From Roseococcus sp. SDR (lineage in GTDB: Bacteria; Pseudomonadota; Alphaproteobacteria; Acetobacterales; Acetobacteraceae): a stretch of 64,000 nt of DNA. Position numbers and translations under genes: made by a program. The first letter of the stretch is position 1, and every line of letters starts with the position of its first letter. Location of the stretch: contig NZ_JAHRCU010000001.1 in NCBI RefSeq assembly GCF_019083995.1, positions 124,001 to 188,000 on the forward strand, given 5' to 3'. The notes beneath the pieces are model-generated. The model searched no databases. It was given only the letters and a program-made list of their open reading frames with translations, and was not told the DNA's origin. Below, piece after piece: positions 51,670-59,917 of the stretch.

Positions 51670-52416
51670 CTAGCGCCCGAGCATCAGCCCGATGGGCACC
51701 ATGTCCGCGATCACCTGGCCGGTGAAGGGTGTCAGCACGGCACGCGCCGCCGCCAGCGCCTCGGGCGGGGGCGGCGGCGGAGCGGCGAGGTGGGGGCGCA
51801 TCGCCTCCGCCTCCAGGCTTGCCGCCGCCAGCGCCTTCTGGCGGAGTGCCGTGACCTTGCCCATGCCGAAGAGCGGCGAGAGCGCCATGTAGAGTGGCGT
51901 CAGCAGCGCGGGCCAATGCGCGAGATGCAGGTAGAGCGTCGGGATGATGCCCTCCGCATGGCAATGCAGCCGGGCGAGCGCCAGCACGCCGCGCTGCGCC
52001 TCGGGCGTGAGGGCCTCGAAGCGCGGCAGGGGCGGGGGCTTGGGCAGCATGGCGGGCGGCGCGGCGGCGGGCACCGGGCCGGCCGCGCTGCCGGTGGGGC
52101 CGCGCAGCAGCGCGGTCAGCATGATGAGGTTGCTGAGGTTGCCGCGGTTGTAGAGGGCGGCGATGCCGGCCGCGTCCGGCCCCATGGCGAGGCGGGGCAG
52201 GGGCTCCAGCGCCGCCATGAGACGGGCCGTCGCCGCCGGCAGGAGCGGCGTGGCCGGCGCGATGCTCTCCCAGGCCCAGGGCAGCACGCCAGGCAGGGTC
52301 GCGAAATGCCGCCAGATCAGGTTGACCATGGGCAGGCCATAGGCCGTGCGCAGCCGGCCGTAGATGGCATCCACCTCGGGCGGCGCGTCGGCCTCCCTGA
52401 TCTCCGTCAGCATCAT
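51670..52416 (-). CDS. DehI-like (2-haloacid dehalogenase I superfamily) protein
   Basis: A 248-residue all-helical protein. AIYGRLRTAYGLPMVNLIWR at the start and LHCHAEGIIPTLYLHLAHWP in the second half recall the two DehI/PF10778 repeats. DehI enzymes release halide from 2-haloacids, but relatives may do other chemistry and I cannot place the catalytic Asp and Asn with certainty. The start is one of two adjacent ATGs at 52416 and 52413. It lies ten bases after the CaiB gene, in a catabolic-looking run. Confidence 0.55.
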   Translation of the reverse strand: MMLTEIREADAPPEVDAIYGRLRTAYGLPMVNLIWRHFATLPGVLPWAWESIAPATPLLPAATARLMAALEPLPRLAMGPDAAGIAALYNRGNLSNLIMLTALLRGPTGSAAGPVPAAAPPAMLPKPPPLPRFEALTPEAQRGVLALARLHCHAEGIIPTLYLHLAHWPALLTPLYMALSPLFGMGKVTALRQKALAAASLEAEAMRPHLAAPPPPPPEALAAARAVLTPFTGQVIADMVPIGLMLGR

Positions 52417-52426
52417 GGGGCGGGCA

Positions 52427-53668
52427 TCACTTGCGGCGCTTCTCCACCAGCACGCCCGCATCATGCAGCTTCGCGATCTCCTCCTCGGAGAAGCCGAGGC
52501 GCGCCAGCACCTCCTGCGTGTGCTGGCCGAAGCGGGGCGGGGCGGCGCGCGTGCCGCCCGGCGTGCGGCTCAGCTTGATGGGCGTGCCGAGGCCGACGAA
52601 GCCGTCCTTCTCGGTCACCATCTGGCGATGCGCGGTGTGGGCGGCGGCCATCGCCTCGTCCACGCCGAGCACGGGGCCGGCGGGGAGGCCCGCGGCCAGC
52701 ATGCGCTGGCAGAGGTCATGCCCGTCCTCCTCGGCGAAGCGCGCGTTCAGGATCTCGGTCAGGGCCGCCTTGTTGATGACGCGCTGGCCGTTGGTGGCGA
52801 AGCGCGGATCGGTGCCGAGGCCGTCGAGGCCGAGGAAGGCGCAGAACTTCCGGAAGGTCGGGTCATTGCCGCAGCCCACGAAGATCTCGCAGGTCCGCGT
52901 CGTGAACTTGGCGTAGGGCGCGAGGTTCGGGTGCGGGTTGCCGGTGGCGACGGGCCGCTTGCCGTTCAGGAAATAATTGGCGGCATGCGGGTGCAGCAGC
53001 GCCATGCCGCAATCATGCAGCGTCATGTCGCAATACTGGCCGCGGCCCGATTTCTCGCGCTCGACGACGGCCATCAGGATGGCGATGGCGCTGAACAGCC
53101 CGGTCGCGATGTCCACGATCGGTGTGCCAAGGCGCGTCGGGCCTGAATTCTCCGTGCCGTTGATGGACATGAGGCCCACCATCGCCTGCAGGATGGCGTC
53201 ATAGCCCGGGAAGCCGCCGAGCGGCCCCGTGGCGCCGAAGCCCGAGACGCGGCAATGGATCAGGCGCGGGAAGCGCTTGGAGAGTACCTCCTCATAGCCC
53301 AGGCCCCATTTCTCCATGCTGCCCGGCTTGAAGTTCTCGACCAGGATGTCCGCGCCTTCCAGCAGGCGCAGCAGCACCTCGCGCCCCTCGGGCTTGCTGA
53401 GGTCGAGGCCGACGGAACGCTTGTTGCGGTTCACGCCGATGAAGTAGCTGGCGTCACCATCGGCGTTGAAGGGCGGGCCCCAGTCGCGCACCTCGTCGCC
53501 CTGGGGTGGTTCGAGCTTGATGACCTCGGCGCCGTGGTCGCTCAGGATCATCGTGCAATAGGGGCCGCCCAGCACGCGCGTCAGGTCCACCACGCGCAGG
53601 CCGGAGAGCGCGCCGGGACCCGGCGCATTCCCCGCGCCGGTCGGCGCGACGGGGGTGGGCATGTCCAT
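52427..53668 (-). CDS. CaiB/BaiF-family CoA transferase (class III)
   Basis: A 413-residue enzyme. The N-terminal LSGLRVVDLTRVLGGPYCTM, the LEPPQGDEVRDWGPPF stretch and the nucleophile Asp (D157 in GFPGYDAILQA) are standard for class III CoA transferases, which move CoA between carboxylic acids. GAGGAG precedes the ATG at 53668. The region upstream of it is taken up by the MITE-like element, so its expression may differ from that of the upstream nitroreductase and CoA transferase genes. Confidence 0.92.
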   Translation of the reverse strand: MDMPTPVAPTGAGNAPGPGALSGLRVVDLTRVLGGPYCTMILSDHGAEVIKLEPPQGDEVRDWGPPFNADGDASYFIGVNRNKRSVGLDLSKPEGREVLLRLLEGADILVENFKPGSMEKWGLGYEEVLSKRFPRLIHCRVSGFGATGPLGGFPGYDAILQAMVGLMSINGTENSGPTRLGTPIVDIATGLFSAIAILMAVVEREKSGRGQYCDMTLHDCGMALLHPHAANYFLNGKRPVATGNPHPNLAPYAKFTTRTCEIFVGCGNDPTFRKFCAFLGLDGLGTDPRFATNGQRVINKAALTEILNARFAEEDGHDLCQRMLAAGLPAGPVLGVDEAMAAAHTAHRQMVTEKDGFVGLGTPIKLSRTPGGTRAAPPRFGQHTQEVLARLGFSEEEIAKLHDAGVLVEKRRK

Positions 53669-53749
53669 GGCGGATCTCCTCGGGGTCGTTTCGTATGGCG
53701 GCGGAAGATGCGCCAAAGGCGGCGTTTTGTCGAACCGTGGGAGGCCTAA

Positions 53750-53943
53750 CAGGCTGCTGAAAAACTCCGCTGTGGGACCGAGGGGCCAGCCCCTCGGACA
53801 CCCCGGCAAGAACCTCAGCTTCTTGCATCTCCGATAAGTATTTGATTTAATTTAACAATTGAAGATCCAAGAAACTGAGTTTCTTGGCGGGAGAGTACGA
53901 GAGGGCGGAGCCCTTTCGTCTTTTGGCCTTCTTCAGCAGCCTG
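53750..53943. mobile_element. MITE-like palindromic element with 4-bp target duplication
   Basis: A 194-base insert bounded by inverted repeats: CAGGCTGCTGAAAAA at 53750-53764 and its partner at 53929-53943 (14 of 15 match). CTAA flanks both ends (53746-53749 and 53944-53947), a probable target duplication. The whole element is one long imperfect palindrome; a G/C hairpin (53779-53799 region) and CAAGAA/TTCTTG hairpins recur in both halves, around an A/T-rich core near 53833-53870. There is no coding frame. The end motif resembles insertion-sequence termini. The right-hand CTAA supplies the stop codon of the nitroreductase gene. Confidence 0.72.
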
Positions 53944-54621
53944 CTAATCCTCGAAGCCGACGAAGCGCACGAAATTTGCGTTCGGCTCGCGGTCGGAGGT
54001 CACGCCGTTGGCGGCGAAACTCTCCTCCGGCCAGCCCAGCGCGATGCAGGTCATGATCACCTGGTCCTCGGGGATCTGCGCCTCCTCGCGCACGATCTCC
54101 GAGCGCATGATGCCCTGGCCGTTCACCACCGTGCCCAGGCCGCGGTCCCAGGCGGCGAGGCAGATGCCATAGCTCAGCGCGCCCAGGTCGAAATGCACCA
54201 CCGCGCCGGGATCGAGCACGCGGTCATAGGTCAGCACGAGGGAGACCGGCGCGTCGAATTGGCGGAAGCCGCGCATCACCCAGTCCTGCCGCATCGGCTT
54301 GTCGTCGCGCGCGATGCCCATGGCGCCGAAGAGCTTCACCGCGATCGCCACCTGGCGGGCGCGGTGCACGCCCTCATATTCGCCGTGGCTGATGATGTCG
54401 CGGTTCGCCTTGGCGCCGCCCGCCATGGTCTGCATGTTGCGCTGGCGGACGCGCTCGAGCGGCGCGCCGGTCAGCACATGGACGTGCCAGGGCTGGGTGT
54501 TCATGGAGGAGGGGGCGCGCTTGGCCACCTCGATGATCTCCTCGATCAGCGCGCGCGGCACCGGGTCGGGCTTGTAGCCCCGCACGCTGCGGCGCGTGCG
54601 GGCGAGGGTCTCGAAATCCAC
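53944..54621 (-). CDS. Nitroreductase-family protein
   Basis: A 225-residue flavoprotein from the GTG at 54621, four bases after the CoA transferase beta stop. It starts VDFETLARTRRSVRGYKPDPV, with the FMN-binding RRSVR motif, and has APSSMNTQPWHVHVL and GIMRSEIVREEAQIPEDQ in the usual order. It reduces nitro groups, quinones or enones with NAD(P)H; the true substrate is unknown. Its stop codon (53944-53946) is made from the target duplication of the MITE-like element, so the insertion may have changed the C-terminus or the downstream transcript. Confidence 0.88.
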   Translation of the reverse strand: MDFETLARTRRSVRGYKPDPVPRALIEEIIEVAKRAPSSMNTQPWHVHVLTGAPLERVRQRNMQTMAGGAKANRDIISHGEYEGVHRARQVAIAVKLFGAMGIARDDKPMRQDWVMRGFRQFDAPVSLVLTYDRVLDPGAVVHFDLGALSYGICLAAWDRGLGTVVNGQGIMRSEIVREEAQIPEDQVIMTCIALGWPEESFAANGVTSDREPNANFVRFVGFED

Positions 54622-54625
54622 CCGC

Positions 54626-55366
54626 TCAGGCCGCGCGCTGGCGGCCGAAGACTCGGGCGCAGAAATCCGGATAGGTCTCCAGCATCTCGTCGCAGACCGC
54701 GCCGCGCAGCAAAGCGAGCTCCTCCTCCGTCGGCGCCGGCGTTTCGCCCACATCATCGGCCACGTCGAAATCGAAGCCGGTCATGGCGCGGATGCTCTCC
54801 AGCGTCTCGCCCGCATGGATGGAGGCGAGCGAGAAGCGGCCGCGGTCCGGGTGGAAATGGAAGACGCAGCGGCCGGTGACCAGCGCCTGGGCGTGGCCGC
54901 GGCGATAGACGCCGGGCTCGGACACGCCGGGGGCGGAGATATGCGCCACGCGGTCCACCAGCACGCGCGGGCTGTGCTCTTCGCGGAAGAGGATCGTGCG
55001 GCCGGCCATGAAATACATGAAGGCCGAGCCGAAGCTGCCGGGGAAGCGCACTTCCATGCCGGGCCAGTCACCCGTGCCGATGAGGTTGAGGTTCGCCTGG
55101 CCGTCGATTTCGCCGCCGCCCAGGAAGAAGAGGTCCACGCGGCCCTGGCCCGTCAGGTCGAAGAGCTCGCGCGAGCCATCGGTGAAGGGGTTGCCCGTGC
55201 GCTTGTGCAGCAGCGAGAGCCGCAGCGGCACGCCCTGCTTCACACAGAGCCAGCAGGCGGCGGCCGGGATGGGCGAGGCGGCGCCGACGGCGATATGCGA
55301 GGTCGGCACCGCGCGGATCAGGCGCGCGATGCAGACGGCCAATAATTCTTCCGAACGGTAGCTCAT
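54626..55366 (-). CDS. CoA transferase family I, beta subunit
   Basis: A 246-residue protein of the glutaconate CoA-transferase-like fold. It starts SYRSEELLAVCIARLI and continues IAVGAASPIPAAACWL. In true class I CoA transferases the catalytic Glu lies in a SENG-like loop at about this place; here GAAS is found, as in the IpdB type, where the pair acts as a hydrolase on a ring-opened CoA ester. DLFFLGGGEIDGQANLN is also conserved. It overlaps the alpha gene by four bases. Confidence 0.85.
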   Translation of the reverse strand: MSYRSEELLAVCIARLIRAVPTSHIAVGAASPIPAAACWLCVKQGVPLRLSLLHKRTGNPFTDGSRELFDLTGQGRVDLFFLGGGEIDGQANLNLIGTGDWPGMEVRFPGSFGSAFMYFMAGRTILFREEHSPRVLVDRVAHISAPGVSEPGVYRRGHAQALVTGRCVFHFHPDRGRFSLASIHAGETLESIRAMTGFDFDVADDVGETPAPTEEELALLRGAVCDEMLETYPDFCARVFGRQRAA

Positions 55367-56184
55367 TCCGCGGCCACCGCCTGATTGCCGAAGACATGTT
55401 CCGCGCACCAGGCGGCGAAGCCGGCCTCGGTCTTGGCCGCGCGGGCGTAGTCCATGACGTACTGCGTGTCGAAGCCGTATTCGTCGAGCAGGGCGGAGGG
55501 ATGCGCGCCGCGCTCGGCGATGGCGTAGCCCGAGATGTAGGTGGCGTTGATCGCACCCGGGCAGAGGCGCTCATCCTCCAGGAAATTGCCCTCCACCACG
55601 CGCTCGACGGTGACGAGCGCGCGCTTGCTGGCATGGGCGACCGTCGCGCATTCGCGGCGCCGCCCGACCCAGACATTGCCGGCGCTGTCGGCCATCACGG
55701 CGTGGAAGACGGCGACATCGGGGTTGAGGGCGGGGAGAAGGGTGATCTTTTCCCCCGTGCCGAAGGGGCTCTCGATCACCTTCCAATCGGGGCGGTTGGC
55801 CAGGATGTCGCTGCCGATCAGGCCACGCAGGGGCATGAAGGGCACGCCCTTCTCGGTCGCCTGCAGCATGGTGTGCATGGCGGGGCAGGTGGCATCCAGG
55901 ATGCGCAGCTTCCCGGCCTTGAGCGCCGCCGAGAAGCGCGGCGCGAAGCCGGCTTCGCCCAGCGTCACGGCGCTGGTCTCCACCTGCTCGACGCAGCCGG
56001 CGCCGATCAGGATGTCGGTCGCGAAGCCGGAGATCGGCACGCCCACCAGGCGCAGGCGCTTGGCACCGCGGCGGATCAGCGCCTTGGCCAAGGCGACGGA
56101 GGGCAGGGAGTTGTCGGGCGGCAGCGCGATCATCGCCCCATCGGGGATGCTCGCCGCCATCGCGTCCAGGCTCATCAGGGTCAT
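55363..56184 (-). CDS. CoA transferase family I, alpha subunit
   Basis: A 273-residue partner of the beta subunit. GAMIALPPDNSLPSVALA and VVEGNFLEDERLCPGAINAT are typical. TLGEAGFAPRF holds E77, placed about where IpdA-type hydrolases have their active Glu, so the pair may be IpdAB-like rather than a classic transferase; this is a judgement from pattern memory. AAGGA lies seven bases before the ATG at 56184. It is 40 bases downstream of the alpha/beta hydrolase gene and overlaps the beta gene by four. Confidence 0.85.
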   Translation of the reverse strand: MTLMSLDAMAASIPDGAMIALPPDNSLPSVALAKALIRRGAKRLRLVGVPISGFATDILIGAGCVEQVETSAVTLGEAGFAPRFSAALKAGKLRILDATCPAMHTMLQATEKGVPFMPLRGLIGSDILANRPDWKVIESPFGTGEKITLLPALNPDVAVFHAVMADSAGNVWVGRRRECATVAHASKRALVTVERVVEGNFLEDERLCPGAINATYISGYAIAERGAHPSALLDEYGFDTQYVMDYARAAKTEAGFAAWCAEHVFGNQAVAAE

Positions 56185-56224
56185 CGGGCGTTCCTTCCGG
56201 GGGAGGAGGCTAGACCGGTTGGGT

Positions 56225-57232
56225 TCAGGCTTCCAGCCAGGCACGTGTCGCGGATTTCAGGAATGCCGTGTCCTCGGCGAAGCCCAGCGGATTGCCGGCG
56301 CGGTGGCCATTGATGCTGGGGATGACGCGCATCTCGGCCTGGCGCAGATGCGGCAGTTCGGCGGCATTGTCGGCCACGCGGAAATAGAGGTCCGTCTCGC
56401 CCGGCATCAGCAGCACGCGCGCCTGGATGGCGGCCAGCGCGCGGGTCAGGTCCCCGCCGTAGATCGGGTTGGCGGCGATGTCCCCCGCATCCCAGCAGCG
56501 CGCCTGGGCGTAGAGGTTCGCGGCGTCGCGCGCCGTCCAGCGCGCCTCCCACTGGTTCACCAGGAAGGCTTCGAGGCTGGGTTCGCTGACCAGGTGGCGG
56601 CCGGCGCGATAGAAATCCTGGCTCAGCGCCCAGCTTGCGTAGATGCGGCCATAGGCGCGGAGTGCGGCCATGGGCGGGGCGGAAAAGCGCCCGCCGCCGA
56701 TGTGTTCCGGGGCGGCTTCCAGCACCGCCATCAGGCTGCGGAGAAACACCTGGTTGTGCACCGCGGTGCGCGCGCTGCCGCAGATGGCGATGATGCGCTC
56801 CACCGCCTCGGGGAAGATCGCGGCCCAGTGATAGGCCTGCTGCGCGCCCATGGACCAGCCATAGACGCAGGCGAGCCGCTCCACGCCGAACTGCTCCAGG
56901 AGCAGCCGACGCTGCGCCTGGACATTGTCCCAGGAGGTGACGAGCGCGGGGTAGTCCGGGTCGTTGGACGGGCTGGAGGAGAGGCCATTGGCGAACATGT
57001 CGGGCTGGAGGATGAACCAGCGCGTCGGGTCCAGGATGCCCTCCGGCCCGATCAGCCATTCCAGTTCCTGGTGCTGGGCGGAATAGCTGGTGGGGTAGAG
57101 GATGACGTTGTCCCGCGCGGGGGAGAGCGTGCCATGGGTCTTCCAGCTCAGCTTCGCGTCGCGGATCACCTCGCCCGAGAGGGTGGTCACGTCGCCCAGC
57201 GAAGTGAGGCCCGTCCGCGTCGGCCAGCCCAT
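56225..57232 (-). CDS. Alpha/beta-fold hydrolase, homoserine O-acetyltransferase-like
   Basis: A 335-residue protein. The nucleophile elbow is GWSMGA in VYGWSMGAQQAYHW, the Asp of the triad is in MPGETDLYF, and the His in SINGHRAGNP. LSWKTHGTLSPARDNVILYPTSY and FILQPDMFANGLSSSP are family segments shared with MetX. Because MetX normally has a conserved GGSMGG motif, this is more likely a paralogue that works on a CoA ester or other ester. AGGAGAG precedes the ATG at 57232. It opens the minus-strand catabolic run. Confidence 0.85.
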   Translation of the reverse strand: MGWPTRTGLTSLGDVTTLSGEVIRDAKLSWKTHGTLSPARDNVILYPTSYSAQHQELEWLIGPEGILDPTRWFILQPDMFANGLSSSPSNDPDYPALVTSWDNVQAQRRLLLEQFGVERLACVYGWSMGAQQAYHWAAIFPEAVERIIAICGSARTAVHNQVFLRSLMAVLEAAPEHIGGGRFSAPPMAALRAYGRIYASWALSQDFYRAGRHLVSEPSLEAFLVNQWEARWTARDAANLYAQARCWDAGDIAANPIYGGDLTRALAAIQARVLLMPGETDLYFRVADNAAELPHLRQAEMRVIPSINGHRAGNPLGFAEDTAFLKSATRAWLEA

Positions 57233-57299
57233 CGCACTCTCCTGTTTTTGAGACTGGCTTGGTGTAGCCGAGGCGGCGCCCGGGCGGATAGGGTCAGGC

Positions 57300-57851
57300 A
57301 TGGCTGCCATCCTTCACACCAACCGCCTGGTCCTGCGGCCACCGGTCGCGGCCGATGGCCCTGCACTCGCCGCCATCAACGGCGATGCGGCGGTGATGCG
57401 GCATTTTCCGAAGCCGCTGGACGTGACGGAGAGCGAGGCCTTCCGCGAACGCATCGCGCGGCATTTCGCGGAGCATGGATACGGCTTCTGGGTGGTGGAG
57501 CGGCAGGGGGCGGTGGTCGGTCTGGTGGGGTTGCTCAACATCCCCTGGACGGCGTGGTTCACGCCCGCCGTCGAGATCGGCTGGCGCATCGCGGCCGCGC
57601 ATCAGCGCCAGGGCTATGCGGAGGAGGCGGCGCGGGCCGCTTTGGCCCATGGCTTCGATGTTCTGGGGCTGGATGAGATCGTGGCCTTCACGATCCCGGC
57701 CAATGCCCCCTCCTGGGCGCTGATGGAGAAGCTTGGCATGGCGCGGGATGGCGGGTTCGATCACCCGAACCTGCCCGAGGGGCACCCCATGCGGAGGCAC
57801 CTTCTCTATCGCCTGCGTGCGGGGGAGAGAAATTCTGTTCGGGCGGCGTAA
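57300..57851 (+). CDS. RimJ/RimL-type GNAT acetyltransferase
   Basis: A 183-residue acetyltransferase starting LHTNRLVLRPPVAADGPALA, the standard N-terminus of the ribosomal-protein acetyltransferase-like GNAT group. The CoA loop is HQRQGYAEEAARAALAHGF, and ANAPSWALMEKLGM is the usual C-terminal helix. The substrate may be an amino acid, antibiotic or protein N-terminus. It is divergent from the hydrolase gene and its TAA stop overlaps the GTAACC motif ahead of sigF. Confidence 0.88.
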   Translation: MAAILHTNRLVLRPPVAADGPALAAINGDAAVMRHFPKPLDVTESEAFRERIARHFAEHGYGFWVVERQGAVVGLVGLLNIPWTAWFTPAVEIGWRIAAAHQRQGYAEEAARAALAHGFDVLGLDEIVAFTIPANAPSWALMEKLGMARDGGFDHPNLPEGHPMRRHLLYRLRAGERNSVRAA

Positions 57852-57873
57852 CCCTGTGCCCACCCCGCCCGTA
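57848..57873 (+). promoter_or_regulatory. Candidate SigF-type promoter of the sigF operon
   Basis: GTAACC (57848-57853) is followed after exactly 16 bases by CGTA (57870-57873). The SigF consensus of Caulobacter, as I remember it, is GTAACC-N16-CGAA, so this is one base off. It overlaps the end of the GNAT gene and lies about 97 bases before the sigF ATG, a position fitting autoregulation. A second GTAACC at 57871 has no -10 partner. Confidence 0.55.
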
Positions 57874-57969
57874 ACCGGGCAGGCGCTTTCGGGCCCGGCA
57901 TCGGGCCGGGCGGGCGCGGCCGAGGATGACCGTGTCACGTCCGACCTTGTCTGGGATGGCCTCGCCGGC

Positions 57970-58530
57970 ATGAGCGAGGCCGAGGAGCGGCCCGCGCGCG
58001 ATGCCCGCTGGTCGCAGATGATGGCGCGCGCGCAGGCCGGCGATGCGCGCGCCTATGACGCGCTGCTGCGCGAATGCCTGCCGCTGCTGCGCGCCATCTG
58101 CCGGCGGCGGCTGAGCGACCCCGCCGAGGCCGAGGACGCCGTGCAGGACACGCTGCTGACGCTGCACCGGGTGCGCGCCACCTATGACCCGGCGCGGCCC
58201 TTCCGCCCCTGGATCGCCGCGATCGCCGAGCGGCGGGCGCTGGACCGGGGGCGGGGCGTGGCGCGTGGCCTGTCGCGCCACACGGTGCTGGAGGCGGCCG
58301 AGCATGTCGGCGCCGAGGGCGATGCCGAGCGGCGGCTGGACGCGGCCGAACTGCGTGCCGCGGTCGGCGAATTGCCGGCCTCGCAGCGCACCGCGCTGCA
58401 ATTGACGAAGATCGAGGCCCTGTCGCTCGCCGAGGCCAGCGCGCGTTCGGGCATGTCGATGGGGGCGCTCAAGGTCGCCACCCATCGCGCCATCCAGACC
58501 TTGCGCCGCAAAATCGGCAAGGAGCCATGA
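57970..58530 (+). CDS. sigF: ECF RNA polymerase sigma factor, SigF type
   Basis: A 186-residue sigma factor with region 2 (AEDAVQDTLLTLHRVRATYDP) and region 4 (LPASQRTALQLTKIEALSLAEA plus GMSMGALKVATHRAIQTLR). The next gene is a DUF1109 membrane anti-sigma factor of NrsF type, overlapping by four bases, which identifies the sigma factor as SigF-like. It should be held at the membrane until a stress signal frees it. The start MSEAEE at 57970 lacks a strong ribosome site, and a longer in-frame region upstream is open but has no better start. Two likely target promoters lie at 57848 and 59864. Confidence 0.88.
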   Translation: MSEAEERPARDARWSQMMARAQAGDARAYDALLRECLPLLRAICRRRLSDPAEAEDAVQDTLLTLHRVRATYDPARPFRPWIAAIAERRALDRGRGVARGLSRHTVLEAAEHVGAEGDAERRLDAAELRAAVGELPASQRTALQLTKIEALSLAEASARSGMSMGALKVATHRAIQTLRRKIGKEP

Positions 58531-59180
58531 CCATGCGGACCGAAGAGCTCATCACCCAGTTGAGCCGCGGCTTGAAGCCGGTGCACCGGCTGCCTTCGCC
58601 GCTCGCGATGCTCGGGCTCTGGTGCCTGTTCTGCGCGGGCGTGATCGGCGCGGCCCTGCTCGTCTCTGGCCTGCGCGCCGATTTCGCCGCCTGGCTGATG
58701 GACGGGTTCGACCTCTATCACCTGATGTCCGCCGCGCTGGTGGCGCTGACGGCCGGCTATGCCGCCTTCCAGCTCGCCCTGCCCGACCGGGACCAGCGCT
58801 GGGCGCTGCTGCCGGTGCCGGCCGTGGTGGGGTGGCTCGTCACCATGGGCTGGGGCTGCCTCGAGGATCTGGCGCGGCTGGGGCCGGAGGCGCTGCAACT
58901 CGGCATCAGCCTGCCCTGTCTTGGCTTCATCATCGGGCTCGGCGTTCCGATGACGGTCGCCATCGTCTTTCTCACGCGGCATGCGGCGCTGCTGCGCCCG
59001 GTGCCGGTCGCGGCGCTGGGCGGGCTTTCGGCGGCGGCCTTCGCGAGCCTGGGCCTGACCTTGGTGCATGAGCTGAACGCGGCGGTGATGGTGCTGGTCT
59101 GGCATGGGATCGCGGTGCTGGTGGTGACGGCGCTGGGCGCCTTGGCCGGGCCGCTCCTGATGCAGCGCGCCGCGGTTTGA
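58527..59180 (+). CDS. nrsF: NrsF-like anti-sigma factor (DUF1109)
   Basis: A 217-residue inner membrane protein with about six helices and a short cytoplasmic N-terminus (RTEELITQLSRGLKPVHRL) that should bind the sigma factor. Caulobacter NrsF senses heavy metals through C131 and C181, as I recall. Here C131 is present (SLPCLGF), but residue 181 is His (TLVHELNAAVMV); other cysteines are C33, C36 and C111. The sensing chemistry may therefore differ. It is coupled to sigF by ATGA and to the DUF3047 gene by TTGA. Confidence 0.88.
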   Translation: MTMRTEELITQLSRGLKPVHRLPSPLAMLGLWCLFCAGVIGAALLVSGLRADFAAWLMDGFDLYHLMSAALVALTAGYAAFQLALPDRDQRWALLPVPAVVGWLVTMGWGCLEDLARLGPEALQLGISLPCLGFIIGLGVPMTVAIVFLTRHAALLRPVPVAALGGLSAAAFASLGLTLVHELNAAVMVLVWHGIAVLVVTALGALAGPLLMQRAAV

Positions 59181-59833
59181 CGAGCCGGCGCGGCGCGCTC
59201 GGCCTGCCGCTTGCGGCCCTGCTGGCCAGGCCTCGCACCGCCGCGGCCGAACCGCTGGACCCGCGCCTCAGCGGCGCGGGCTGGCGGCTGCAGCCGGTGC
59301 GTGGCCGCGCGGTCGCGCATTTCGCCTGGGATGAGGCGGGCTCCATCACCGTCACGGCGCGGGATGCCGTGGGCTTCCTGCTGCGCCCCTTTCCCGGCCC
59401 GCCCGGGCGCCTCGCCTGGCGCTGGCGGGTGGAGAGCGCGGCCCCGCCGAGCGATGCGGCGATCCGTGGCGCCGATGATCGCTCCGCCGCCGTGCATGTG
59501 CTCTTCGCCGCGAGCGGCCCGCTCTCCTTCATGCGCCGTGGCTTGACGCCCGAGGGCATGGCCGGGCGCGGCCTGACCTATTGCTGGGGCGGCGGGCCGC
59601 CCGGCCGGCGGCTGCCCAACCCCTATGCGCCGCGCGATGGCGCGGTGATCATCCTGCGGGGCACGGAGGCGCCGCTGGCGACCTGGCTGGAGGAGGTGGT
59701 GGATGTCGCCGCCGATCACCGGCTGGCCTTCGGCGAGGAGGCGCCGGCCGTGACGCATATCGCGCTCTCGGCCGATACGGATGATCGTGGGGGCCTCGCG
59801 GTGGCGCGCATCATGCCGCCGCGCTGGCTGTGA
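59177..59833 (+). CDS. DUF3047 family exported protein
   Basis: A 218-residue protein with a short signal sequence (RRGALGLPLAALLARPRTAAA). The rest is a beta-rich DUF3047 domain with GRLAWRWRVESA, GRGLTYCWGGG and FGEEAPAVTHIALSADTDD, a carbohydrate-binding-module-like fold. Function is unknown. The start is a TTG at 59177 overlapping the nrsF stop, so it is the third gene of the sigF operon and probably a periplasmic partner in the same response. Confidence 0.8.
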   Translation: MTSRRGALGLPLAALLARPRTAAAEPLDPRLSGAGWRLQPVRGRAVAHFAWDEAGSITVTARDAVGFLLRPFPGPPGRLAWRWRVESAAPPSDAAIRGADDRSAAVHVLFAASGPLSFMRRGLTPEGMAGRGLTYCWGGGPPGRRLPNPYAPRDGAVIILRGTEAPLATWLEEVVDVAADHRLAFGEEAPAVTHIALSADTDDRGGLAVARIMPPRWL

Positions 59834-59863
59834 CGATCGTGCTGCGATGCCCGCCGAAGGCGC

Positions 59864-59889
59864 GTAACCTTGCCGCCGGAGCCGGCGAA
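59864..59889 (+). promoter_or_regulatory. SigF-type promoter, perfect GTAACC-N16-CGAA
   Basis: GTAACC (59864-59869) and CGAA (59886-59889) are separated by exactly 16 bases, the full Caulobacter SigF consensus as I remember it. The start point would fall near 59896, giving a leader of about 22 bases before the ATG at 59918, with an ACAGG ribosome site between. It sits in the 84-base gap after DUF3047, so the second block of genes has its own entry for the sigma factor encoded just upstream. Confidence 0.75.
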
Positions 59890-59917
59890 CCCGGCACAGC
59901 GCAGCGACAGGCCCCGC

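Noticed and set aside
57871-57876. Second GTAACC ahead of sigF
   Set aside because: The bases 16 positions on are G/C-rich (GCCC) and do not resemble the -10 box.
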